Below are positions 10,256 through 21,054 of a DNA stretch of 64,000 bases, one piece after another (positions within the stretch are counted from its first letter, which is position 1; each line of letters opens with the position of its first letter). The translations under genes and the position numbers were made by a program. The stretch covers positions 47,614,486 through 47,678,485 of the forward strand of contig NW_019211456.1 of assembly GCF_002443255.2 (NCBI RefSeq), in the 5' to 3' direction. Under the pieces are notes generated by a model. The model was given only the letters and a program-made list of their open reading frames with translations, was not told where the DNA came from and did not search any database. Source of the stretch: Varroa destructor (lineage: Eukaryota; Arthropoda; Arachnida; Mesostigmata; Varroidae).

Positions 10256-12772
10256 CCTTCATTTCGGTGCTCCAATGCCGCTCCTGCTGCTGCGGAAGCC
10301 GCTGCTACTGGACTGGTTGCATTCTGCGGACAACGGGGTACTCTGAAGCGGGCCCCGACTGATGACGAAGGATCTGAAGTCGTCAACCCCGGAGGGGAAG
10401 GGGATGAGTTCGACGACGAGATGAAGTCTGGCCGAGCCTCATGACCATATCGAAGACGAAAAGGCTTGTCGTGGTCCCGAGTCACGATGTGTTCCCTTCT
10501 CTAGCTGGCATCGGAGATGACCAGGGCGCTCGAGACAGAAAACGTAGTAGCACGAGAACGCCTGTCGGTTGTAACGATAAAACGTATATAGACAGGAAAA
10601 CGCTTAGTATTGGCTAGCGACAATATTGAATGATGATGCTGTCGTTCGTTGGGTTCATTCTAAATTTTACTGTCAGACCATGGTTTCGTAGCACCCTTGC
10701 TCAGGTGCAGACGCGGGTGTTCTGGGTGTTACCAGTAGCGACAGTTATATATAGATCCTTGCTGCCACTCACCACGACACGTCAGGCGTCACTGATGCCA
10801 TTGCTGCGGCAGCTGTTGCAGGTTTTGTTACTGCTACTGCTTCAGCGGCTAACCTATTTTTGAGCACGTGGCTCGTTCCGTCGTTGAACGGGGATACCGA
10901 CGATGGCTACCGACGCATCAGTCTTTCCTGAAAATCGCACACGCTTGTCACTAGTCTGTACGGCGATATGGCCAAATGATGCGATCCCTGTATCAAGTTA
11001 TTGGTATCCTAAACATAGTAAATCTGCGCACAGACACGCATACTGCTTGATTATATTGAAACACATATACAGAGAAACCAATGGTATATGCATATCGACC
11101 GTGTATATAACATCATTGTATGTATCTTAAATTACATTCACGTTTCACCGCAAAAGAATAACTAGTCTTACATTATATCGTTCAGGTTATGGGATAATTC
11201 CTGAGTTTTTTTCTAAAAAAAACACAACATTATAGCAAGTTGATGGTAAACGGCGTAATCAATTGCTTATTCCTTTCATATCAGTCGTGGAGGATCGAGC
11301 TGTTAGGGACAGGCAGATGTGCTATGACAAACCCATTAACGGGGGTGATCAAATTGATAAACCAATTCTATAAACACTGTTTCTACTACTGATTATTGGT
11401 ACTACAACCATCTCGATTTCATATATTCTCAGATAAACAATTCTAATCATTTGAATCGTTCCGTTGTCTACCAGAAGGCTACAACAGCATCCACAAATTT
11501 AGTCGTAACCTGTTTCTGTAACTACTCAAGTTCGAATTAACGATCAATAGAAAATTTAAGGTGGCCGATCTGTTCGACGGCGCCGGACAACACGAAGTAC
11601 TCGTTCTTTCTTGATGAACACGGGTGCGGCAAATCCGGGTCGGTAGAGACCGTCCACGCCCACGACGCAAATAGCAGAAATGCTAACAACAATGGTTAGC
11701 AGCGAAAGTTAACAGAAACACAAATCGCCTACGGCAAAGAACTGAAAGATTCGAAGCATCTATGCGGACGCCTACGCGGAGCAAACAAATGTTGAACCTT
11801 AATATAAATAGATGCAAAGTTCTATTAAGAAGTGCATAAAAAGGAAAAGCATAAACAAACTTACGCACCATTTTTTAGCGAGTACACCAAATACACAACT
11901 TTTTTTATGATGATTTTATAGCTAACGATGGATTGAGTTATCCTAATTGAGTCATCTGAGCGATACGTCAGGCTTACACGTCTAAACAGGATAGCGTAAC
12001 AAGCTACTTAGGACCGCGGAAGTGATAGTTACATAAACGTCTTGTGTGTATTGACCCTCTTTATTCTTCTCATCGATCCAAAGCATCAAATGTTGTTTAT
12101 TGCAAGTAAAAAAAATGCTCGCTGGTTTAGCAGAGCCTGTTGCAACGCTCGAACATGCTGGCGTTCTGATACCCTCAACTTGCGCGTCCGGATTCCGATC
12201 ACTGACGGTGGTCCTGAATCAGATCACACGCGCTGCCTAATGCCACATATTTTTTTCCCAAGTGGTCATTGATGATGTAATTGCAATACCTTTGCTTTGC
12301 CGTATAGAATTTTTAACAATCGAATTATACCCGAGGGTCGGAGCGTCGACTTGTCGATTAAACTGTTTACGCAAGCCTTTAACCGACATTCAACATCAGT
12401 TGATCCTACAGGTCAAGTTGATTAAAGCCCCTTGTAAGGCAGCTTACTATGTTTTCAACGTTTCACATTATGACTGGTACCATCAATAGCCTCTGGCGTC
12501 AGCAGTAACACAACCAATTAATCTAGCTTACATTGTTAGTGCCATAGCATATTTATCTATCCTACACTTTTTCTAAATTGCATGTAATAAGATAGATTTG
12601 TAAGCACCGAAAAAAATCATAAGAGGTGCCTTCAAGCTGTGACATACATAAATTAGGGTCGCATGGACCGCCCACTTCGATATGCCTGTGCATTATACAC
12701 CAGACCTACTCGGCAGTAACCAGACTTCAACTGGCCATCGAGGAAATCTCCACTGCGGCTGTTATTGTTATT

Positions 12773-12787
12773 GCTGCTGCTGCTGCT
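12773..12787. repeat. (GCT)5 microsatellite
   Basis: Five GCT units followed by a T7 run. Confidence 0.8.
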
Positions 12788-13582
12788 TTTTTTCGCCGAT
12801 TCGCTTGACGCGGGCGATGTCGTGTGCCGGCACCCGTTCAATACCCATCGCCGCTACTATCCTTTGTAGGCCGCGAAGTGCAACACTCACTGCCCGAAAA
12901 CCTCCTCGGGGGATATGGGCTCTATAGCTTGCAACAATGCGCACACACAATGGTGTTACCCGCTGCGCGAAGTCGGTGACGCAGTGATCGAACACTAGTG
13001 TTTACGAACAGTTAAGCAATGAGCTGATTACGACAAATAGCTATAGCAGAATTCGTACCAACTGGTGCAGACGCATACGTGGAACTGTGTTCCATTTCAG
13101 GCCGTGCCCTACGTAAGCGAAAAAAGATCAGGGATTTCAGGACGTGCCTAGCTTCACATCCTATAAGGGTTATTAGACAAATTTTACACGTTAATTTCTC
13201 AGATAGGCATCGGTAGGTCGTAGTAGGTAGCTGAGAACAAGCTCAAACACGTCTCGTCGCTTTGCGGTTGACTAAGGGTGTGCTTCGTTATTGTCTACTT
13301 TGTGCTTTGAACATGCTATGGGGTGAGCGTCCCAGATGTCACCCTAGGAATCGTATGATTGTAATGTTGCGCTTGGTCCTATCGACTACACCTGTGTCAG
13401 TACTTAGCTTCTTTTTCGTTCGCTAGCATATTTAGGAACGTGACACATTGTCAAATACATGTGTAATAGGTCGCATACGTCTACCGACAGTTGTCCTATA
13501 TCGCACCGAGAAGAACATCGTAACAGTTCAAAGAATAAATTAGCCTGAATCTGGTCCTATTGTTTCAGCTTGCATTTATTCC

Positions 13583-13604
13583 ATAAAAGAATGTTTTCTT
13601 TTAT
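13583..13604. other. 9-bp stem with 4-nt loop
   Basis: ATAAAAGAA (13583-13591) and TTCTTTTAT (13596-13604) are perfect complements around TGTT. The stem is AT-rich and of low stability. Confidence 0.45.
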
Positions 13605-16600
13605 CCTTTCTTAAACCTGACGCATACGATAAATGCGCAGCCCCGTTAAATCTGTTGACTAACACGTCTGTTAACATCGATTTCGTGTCATCTGCTTCTT
13701 GGGATAGCGGCGAGGCTTGGGGCATACGAAACTAGACGAGCGAGGCATTTTTTCACTGGCCTGCTTCATTAGCTAGATTTGTAGCAATGGTGCTAATAGT
13801 AGTTTAAGGAAAACTGCAAAATTTCTTCACATACAGAAGAAAGGCATCATTGTGACATCCAGACGTGGTGTTTGCTCGCCAAACACACGAGCCTGCCGGT
13901 GCGGCTGTGCCTTTTTCTTTGTCCGCAACAAAATCAGGCTCACGGCCGGCAGTGACTTGGTCCTGGACGACGAGAGACCCGCACAGGACGCTAGTATAAT
14001 GTGGTTCCGTTGTTCTTTAGCATTCGAGCATTCGCTGGCAAATTGGCCATAGCCAAAGACAGACGCCTTCTCGTCGCACTACTTTGTTCAATTGCCGATG
14101 TCGTCGCTACGATCGGCAACCCTCAAACACACAATCAACGGACGGTCAAATACTAAAAAGGTGTTATACCTACTGAATAGCTAAGCCCCAACAATACAAT
14201 CATTGCAAAAAGTAAAATAGAAGTGGTTATCGAGCAACAATGACTTCCTTTGACAAGCCAAAGGCGAACTTCTACAATCAGATGTAATTTGTCAATTAAA
14301 CAGAGATGGTGGATTTGCGGTAGCTAATCCCGACTTTCATTTTGCGGCGGAGACACAACCCATCCCAGCCAGTCACAATAATGGTGACAATCTATCCTGA
14401 AAGAAGTGATTCTGTTTTTTAGCCGTCTTTTGTCAGTTTATCTATGTATCGAGAGCCAACGAATATCAATTGTGTTTCAATCGAGCAGCGACAAGGTGCA
14501 GGAGGGTCGACTGCAGGGAACCAAAGCTAGGTAACGACCAGCGAGAACGAACATCATTAAGGGCAAGCGGAGTTGATAAAAGGTAAGGCGTAAAGTATCA
14601 GTCCAATGCACATATAACGCTATTACGGAACATTCCTTTGCTAGCCTTTATCCAAACGATAAATCATTAAAAAATTTGCTTCCTCTCTGATTCATGTCGC
14701 GTCATATCAGTGAAGCTGAACATTCCCGACAGGTGTTCATGGCAGAATCCGATAGATCCGACGAACAGAGAATCGGAGGTGATTGGCCATGCTGTTAATG
14801 ATGGCACAATTGTAAACAAAATCTACGTCACCGCGACATGTTCGATAGTTATCAGCTAGGAAAAGTGACAAGAACCGTTTTTTTGTTCTAATGAGATCCG
14901 ATGCTGGATGATTACGATATGAATGCTTCTACACACACCCCACATGAAATTCAAGCGTGCTAACTTAACGTGAACTTATATAAGCAATTAGCACAGAATG
15001 ACTGTACGGTCGAAAGTAGTACATTTACAAATTTGCTATCGTGAACTTGCTAGAAGCTCCTCTCCGGCAAACAATCTAATGTACCATTTAACGCGTTACG
15101 TTCATAAGAGAATGTTCCAGCCTAACTAAGATTTATGAGTTTCTCAATCATTCTCTATACGAGGTTTTATCCGGTGCGTGAACGATGTCTCTGTTGCAAC
15201 GTGTGAGTTCAAATGTCTTACCCATCAGGCGCCTGGAGGGGGATCAACTCATCAATCACTAGTCGACGATCACTTCGCTGTACCGCCTGGCGCGAAATTT
15301 GATGGGCCAAAAGCCGAGCGATCGAATCGCGCGTCCAACCAAAGTCGCAAAAACAACCAGCCACAAGTTGAAGAATTAGGAAGGCAACGGATAAAACACA
15401 ACGTCCCTCCCTGGTCACCAACGCCATCACCACGGCCACATATGATGCTTGATCATCTCATAGCAAGCGCGCCGCTCCGAGAAGCCAATTGGCGCGCAGG
15501 CATCGTCCTCGAAAGGAACAAAACGGGTCATTCTATCTCGATACTCTCTCGCCATTATCGCCAGTAGCATCATTGTCATCGTCTTTGCTTTTCACTTCCC
15601 ATCGTTGTACGACGCGCTGCTGCCGCCCGTCTTCGATGCTTTTTCTGGTTTGTTTGATGCAAAATGGTCGACACATATGCAGTATCAGCCGGCTAGTTCC
15701 TATAGAGAGGATCAGGCACTTTAGAGAGCCACAGTTGGAAGTCGTCGTGGTATCATGCTGCAGGCATGATCGTACTCGTTCCTGCATAGCGGAGCGTGCA
15801 CACAACGAATAGGAACATTGAACAATGGTTATGCGGCGACAACGAGCGATAATGGCGACTTCGTCATACATCCTCTGCTCTCTATGAAAAAGTGTCTTTG
15901 AGGAGCCTTGAGCATCACACTCATCAAGTAGGCTGAAAGAACATGTATTCGATATCCAGACAAACCGTGCGTCCACATCGAAATATGTCGGCATGAAGTT
16001 GTTGTTTCGTGCTTGTCTATATGTCAGATGAGAGCTGCCTTGACAGCCGTTGTTGTCGAAGCTATTGTGAACGTCGTCGGTTTACAGACTCCGGAATAGG
16101 GGCTTCCTGAACGTGATCCGTGCGCGCGCGGGGGAATCATGCCAAGCAGCCACCGTCCATCTTGCACAGGAAACAGTATAGTGAGACCGCTTAGGAGAAG
16201 AAAGCAGCTAATATAATGTAGTTGTTGAACGAAACGACTGCGTCGGGTACTGTGATGCGGTTAGCGACCAGCTAACCTTAATACACGAGCGAAAAAGTTG
16301 GCAAAAAACAAAGTCAGACACTGTATCAGCTACGAGCGAATTCGACTGTTCAGTCTTTTCAGCGAGAGTTACTGTCAACAACTCGGCATTGGGTAGGCGC
16401 ATTCTTGAATCATTTCCTCGAATCAGGCCCAAGCAAAGCTGTCGTCCGATGCTTTCCGATGATGGCGCAGCGACGTTATTTGAACGCGTACGTAAACTCT
16501 CGAAATGTACAGGCGAACTGCGCTAACCGTACGATGGCCTATTATAAAGACCAATGCCCTAAGTATTTCCTACGGGAATTACTATATAATGGACTATATG

Positions 16601-17167
16601 ATTTAGCTTTACCTCCTTGCTAACGACCTTTCTGTCTATATAAATCCCAAACTGCTTGAGGATAATCTTAAAAATACGACAGTCACAATGTCGCGCCTTT
16701 GCCAAAGAGTGAGAACAAACCAAACCGAACCAGGAATTCAGATTCGTTTGTTGAAAAGAAACTCTGCTGACGACTAAAGCTTCACGAAGTCACTGGCCGC
16801 CGGTGCCTCTCTCGTAGGCTTCAACTTGAATTCATACATATGATGCTCTTGCTCCTTCACCCGTTCCTGCACTCTCTCGCTTCAGTCGACGATTTGCTAA
16901 GAATCCGCTAGCAATATTCACAACTATTAGCAAAACGCCGCTATAGGGAACGGGTAACCAGGTCAGAATAGGTCACAAATACTTTTTGTAAATTGCCCCC
17001 CTCCCACGTATCCATAGCTCTCCCTGTTTCGAAAGTTGTAGGCTTCTACTGCCGAGCCCGTGGTCCGAATCGATTCTCAAGCTGACGTTAGAAGACAGAC
17101 CTTTTTACGGCGATTTAATCGAAGCGTTTAGGACAAAATGAAGGGAAACAGGCGATTGTAAGCGATC

Positions 17168-17232
17168 GTGTAGACACTGGTGTGGTCTTGTGAAGGCGCT
17201 GTGATCAACACTTCACGCAACGGTGTCTACAC
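17168..17232. other. 65-nt imperfect hairpin
   Basis: A 10-bp perfect base stem (GTGTAGACAC 17168-17177 with GTGTCTACAC 17223-17232) is followed by an asymmetric 12/6-nt internal loop. Above it are a 6-bp upper stem (GTGAAG 17190-17195 with CTTCAC 17211-17216) and a 15-nt apical loop. It could be an RNA hairpin or an inverted-repeat relic of a small element. No target-site duplication is evident. Confidence 0.5.
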
Positions 17233-18164
17233 TGATTGAGCCAGCTTGTTATTTCAGGTTCTAGATTCGAATGAAAGTAAGTGAGTGCGCCAATTGAAGT
17301 GAGTGGGTGCCAGGCTTCGGCCAAACCAGCAACAACATCCTGGTGTACGGAATAATGTTAACATTCTTACGCGACCCCAGTTCCTTCAACGCGTTAAGTG
17401 ACTGACTCACAGTTTTTGCCCAATAAATAGTAGGTTCTTAACCAAAATAGAGTTAATGAGTCAGATCGTATGACGCATATACACCACCTCATTTTGTTCC
17501 TTTTCCAGATACGTAACACGTTCGCTAACTGCACTAGGCCGGTCGTTGTGTCATATTCAAGTTCTATTTGGATAGCCCTCGTGACCGAGGCAGGCTGAAG
17601 AAAAACTAGTTACTAGATCATATGTGTGGTAGCGTTCATGCGAGCTATATCTTTTTCGCATAGGTTAGTATAGATTTTTTTAAGAGGTCTGAAGTCCGTT
17701 TTTGTGAATAAACAACGTAATTTGTGTGTGTGTTCAATGTTCGCGTGTGTACGTATGGTTAGCATATAAATGTTTAGAACCGTTTCGCAATCAGCTTTAT
17801 TACTGAATATACTTATAGTTACTTAATTACTAATCTTATTAGATATAGATAGGAAAGCCAAGCTGCTTCGGGTAAATTTCAAAACTATGCCTAATAATAT
17901 ATAGAAAATAAACACTTGGTTCATTGTGTAATCTGTTCAATTAAGTTAGTTTAGAGGTAAAAAAGTTCGTGTCTTTATCTCTACATTGAGTATATAGGAT
18001 CGACCGATGTCCACAAGGTTCTGCAGAAATCGTGCACTTATGCGGAGACATCTTCATTTAGAAATATCACTATTATTTTGCTTTCGTACATGTATATAGA
18101 ACGCATTAAGCAAAAACAGGCTCTAAATTTCTTGGGCAGATAGAAGTAATTTACGCGCCGGACG
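17233..18164. other. Gene-free stretch
   Basis: No supported gene. A strong 3' splice site consensus (pyrimidine tract ending CCTTTTCCAG at about 17508) is followed by a 29-codon open frame with no recognised motif. Confidence 0.35.
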
Positions 18165-18182
18165 CTCTCTCTCTCCCCTCTC

Positions 18183-18226
<44 letters not shown>
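18165..18226. repeat. (CT)n microsatellite / GAGA tract
   Basis: A CT-rich tract with 41 uninterrupted nucleotides of CT at 18186-18226. The opposite strand is (GA)n, which in arthropods can bind GAGA-type factors and favours open chromatin. The glutamate/arginine run in the minus frame is a shadow of this repeat. Confidence 0.9.
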
Positions 18227-18230
<4 letters not shown>

Positions 18231-18377
18231 AGCAAAATTAATAGCAAGTCTGACCTTTTTTGGCTAGAAAAAATACATAACTATTCTATACGACTTGCTA
18301 AATACAATTTACCATTTTCCAACAAATGCTGTCGATCATTCAATAGTCTGAAGGGTCCGGCAATGCGACCGCAATTA

Positions 18378-18401
18378 AAGGATCCACTCGTGGTGATCCT
18401 T
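18378..18401. other. Small hairpin with one bulge
   Basis: AAGGATC (18378-18384) pairs with GATCCTT (18395-18401). A further 2 bp form if one C is bulged. Confidence 0.35.
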
Positions 18402-18944
18402 GGAGCAAATACCCTATACATATTATTGCCGTTTTAAAAATAAAATGCTCACAAATAATGGCCCTCTGTGTACACAACCTATAATAATAACAATAACTAC
18501 TATATATTTTGTTAAATATCAGGCGATTTTCGAGTAGTTATTAATGATTCTTCTGTGTTCGTCTAACTACTTGCATATTACAACGATAAATTTCAAGCTA
18601 TCAGGGCCTCATCAAGCGAGGGAGGACAAGGGAACCTTTTTTTTCGCCGTCAGTGGCCAAACAATTTGCATAGTTCTAATTTAAGATGTCTTATAGATGA
18701 AGCTATTTGACGTTTTACACTGCGTATCGATGTACTCATATCAATTATCTTTATCTGCGTGTTCGGTCTTCCAGTTCTTCAGATATGTTCAAGTCATTAT
18801 TTGTTGTTTCAGTTACCTCATTGTTGTTGCTGTTCTATTAAATGCGCACAATTGTTCAGTTGACCGGCACTAACTCACACATCGACTGACGCATCGGACA
18901 AAAACCTGTAATTTGTCTTCCGTGCGATCGATCTTTTGGCCTAC

Positions 18945-18963
18945 ATATATATATATATATATA
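18945..18963. repeat. (AT)n microsatellite
   Basis: A 19-nt alternating AT run. Confidence 0.85.
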
Positions 18964-19408
18964 GTCACGTATCCCGGTTACGTAGTCCATAGAACTATAT
19001 AATCTAACCTAATAAATATTCTTTGCTCATTAATTAATTTCATAATTTTATTAGCAACCGTCAAACTATACTCGAACAGGCCGAAATCACGAGAGGTTCT
19101 ATGCAGGCTGGAGGAAAAAAGCCTCAAGATGACCAAATGCACTCGTAGTAAAAAGTTCTCAAAGGCAGAAATAGCTTTTCAATTAGTTACGCGCCTATTT
19201 ACAATGTTAACAAGCGAAAGAGGCCTGAGAGAGTCAGGCCTGGCGAAGCAGACGCCTCTTTAAAAGATGTTTGCTTTTTGTCAAGCTGAGAGGGTAAAAA
19301 GCAGACGCCTAATTCGCGGCCACTCTTCTCTATTTAATGGGACGATTCAGTTGGCGAAATGCATTGTGTCGATCTTGCCCCCTTTATTGTTGACAGCGTA
19401 GATGACGC

Positions 19409-19475
19409 TATCGATCGAAGGATTTTATATAGTGGCGCCGTTTATCGATTAACGGCACCAGTTATGCGTATCGAT
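19409..19475. promoter_or_regulatory. Cluster of three TATCGAT motifs (DRE/BEAF-like)
   Basis: TATCGAT occurs at 19409-19415, 19443-19449 and 19469-19475, three copies in 67 bp. About eight would be expected in the whole 64 kb on both strands. In Drosophila, TATCGATA is the DREF element and CGATA the BEAF-32 core, found at housekeeping promoters and domain boundaries. Whether the same factors act here is inference. The middle copy is the centre of a 28-bp near-palindrome (19433-19460). Confidence 0.4.
19433..19460. repeat. 28-bp near-perfect palindrome centred on ATCGAT
   Basis: The half sites TGGCGCCGTT and AACGGCACCA flank a TATCGATT core. The sequence equals its own reverse complement at 24 of 28 positions, and the four mismatches are symmetric pairs. 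This suggests a dimeric binding site or a cruciform. Confidence 0.6.
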
Positions 19476-19482
19476 GTACGAA

Positions 19483-19878
19483 TCAACAGAGGACACTAGC
19501 CGTCGCAGGTATACTCAGATGGCTCTCGTGTTTTTTCCCGCTCCTTTTGTCGATGATTGCTGGCATCATCGTCATCATTATTGTGATTATATTCAAATGC
19601 CGATCAGATCCGCCTGAGCAAAAAGCGTCGACGGCAGCTACCGCAATAAAAACAATAGCTCCGTTAGCATCGCTTTTGTGATTCGTCGTATTGTTGTTGT
19701 TGTTGTTGTTGTTGTTGCCGTTGCTGTGACTGACGCGCATATAGCGGCAACAACCGGAACTACATTCCAACGGCGTCGATGATGGTGACGCACCCCCGCG
19801 CCATACACGTCGATCGTTCGAGACGTAAACTAACGCCGAAGAAACGCAAATTAGAGTAGCAACACAGCCGATCACCAG
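19483..19878 (-). CDS. Candidate exon with a membrane-segment-like start and poly-Asn, unidentified
   Basis: The product is not recognised. The minus frame opens after a TAG at 19879-19881 and runs 132 codons to a stop at 19483. The first about 20 residues are hydrophobic (CVATLICVSSALVYV) and are followed by SNDRR, the layout of a single transmembrane helix with a basic stop-transfer edge. Further on are a cysteine-containing stretch and nine asparagines encoded by the (TTG)9 tract. There is no ATG at the start (the first usable codon is GTG), so if real it must be an internal exon. A 3' splice site ending CAGTAG just before the frame would permit this. Length and composition are also compatible with chance, and the poly-Asn comes from a microsatellite. 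Confidence 0.15.
   Translation of the reverse strand: MVIGCVATLICVSSALVYVSNDRRVWRGGASPSSTPLECSSGCCRYMRVSHSNGNNNNNNNNNTTNHKSDANGAIVFIAVAAVDAFCSGGSDRHLNIITIMMTMMPAIIDKRSGKKHESHLSIPATASVLC
19691..19717. repeat. (TTG)9 microsatellite
   Basis: Nine uninterrupted TTG units, which would encode Asn9 on the minus strand. Confidence 0.9.
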
Positions 19879-19995
19879 CTACTGATAGGGACCAGATTAA
19901 TAATCTAAATATAAATGTTAATATCACAATCTTTCAGCAACAAACGCTTCGGCGTGCGTCTTTTTAAATGAAATAATCGAAATGTTTGTATATGT

Positions 19996-19999
<4 letters not shown>

Positions 20000-20050
<51 letters not shown>
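20000..20050. repeat. (TA)n microsatellite, 51 nt
   Basis: An uninterrupted alternating TA tract, one of the two longest in the window. Confidence 0.95.
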
Positions 20051-20052
<2 letters not shown>

Positions 20053-21043
20053 AAGTCGAAAGGCGGCTGGGCTGAAGGTAGGCCAGCTGTGTCTGGTAAT
20101 AATGTTCGACGTTGCAAAAGTCTTCGATTGAATAAAATGCTTGATGCTCAGGGATATGGCGATCTAACAAGACCTCTGCGTGTCATCAATAGGCAATAAA
20201 AAAGAGTTGCCTTAGGACTATAGGTCATTGCTTATTGGTGAGGTCATTGTTTTCAGGTCGCTATAATTTATTTGGTGGAGTTTAGCCAACGGCCAGCCAG
20301 TACTACATAGAGATTGTTTAATTCACCGTCTCAACTTATCTATAATCCGGAAAGGTATCTTTGTGGTAAAATTGCTTAGTGGAAGATTGAAGGCTCCTTG
20401 TTTTTAGAGCCCATCACATAAAATCCAACGAAGGCCATATCTAAGCCCAACTCTTGAGGTTACTTAAATGTTCCATAAACAAAGAAATTCGTATCAGTTT
20501 CACATCTATTGACGCTTATTTATTCATTTGGTCGCATTCTCTTGATTGAGTGCCGTTCCCAATGACTGATTGCGAGTGAATTATGGCTATGGACCAGTGT
20601 GCGCGCACTCCCATGCCGGTGCCCGCCAATGATTCCTGTGTCTGGCAGACGTCGAAGAGGTGTGAACGGAGTGGGGTCGCAAACGGTTCACCAACTCCCC
20701 TCTGGCCGTGATGACAACCTGGCAAAGCCTGATGAAGGAGTTGTAGGGGGGGAAAGCCACCCACGACGTTTCAACGCCTCTACGAAGATCACACCTTTCT
20801 TATCACATACAGATACACACACCTTCCCCCCACATAAACATCATATAAGGATGCCTACTTGTACGCAGCTTCATTGGTACGCTATACGGCTCATGTCAAA
20901 GGACCACCGAACGACCGCAGGGCTAGTAGTACGACGTACGCGGCAAGGACCGACTTACAAAGACAAAGAGAGATCAGAGGAAAATGATATGAGCGACATC
21001 ACGACGTGGAAAAGTCCCGTCGAAAAGATCACAGGGACCGACG

Positions 21044-21054
21044 TTGGCGCCAAA
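21044..21054 (-). promoter_or_regulatory. E2F-like site inside a 10-bp palindrome
   Basis: TTGGCGCCAA (21044-21053) is a perfect palindrome. Read on the minus strand from 21054 it gives TTTGGCGC, which fits the E2F consensus TTTSSCGC. A single site of this kind is expected by chance every few kilobases. Confidence 0.2.

Larger units (their letters stand above)
10256..17167. other. Gene-free stretch with minor repeats
   Basis: No gene could be supported. Contents are (GCT)5 at 12773-12787, a 9-bp tetraloop hairpin at 13583-13604, and overlapping open frames on both strands at 15178-15994. The last includes the longest ATG-initiated frame of the window (153 codons, minus, 15533-15994), which shows no recognised domain. 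Confidence 0.4.

Noticed and set aside
15178..15994. Overlapping open frames of 107-153 codons on both strands
   Set aside because: Lengths fit the chance expectation for 64 kb, several frames overlap and no domain is recognised.
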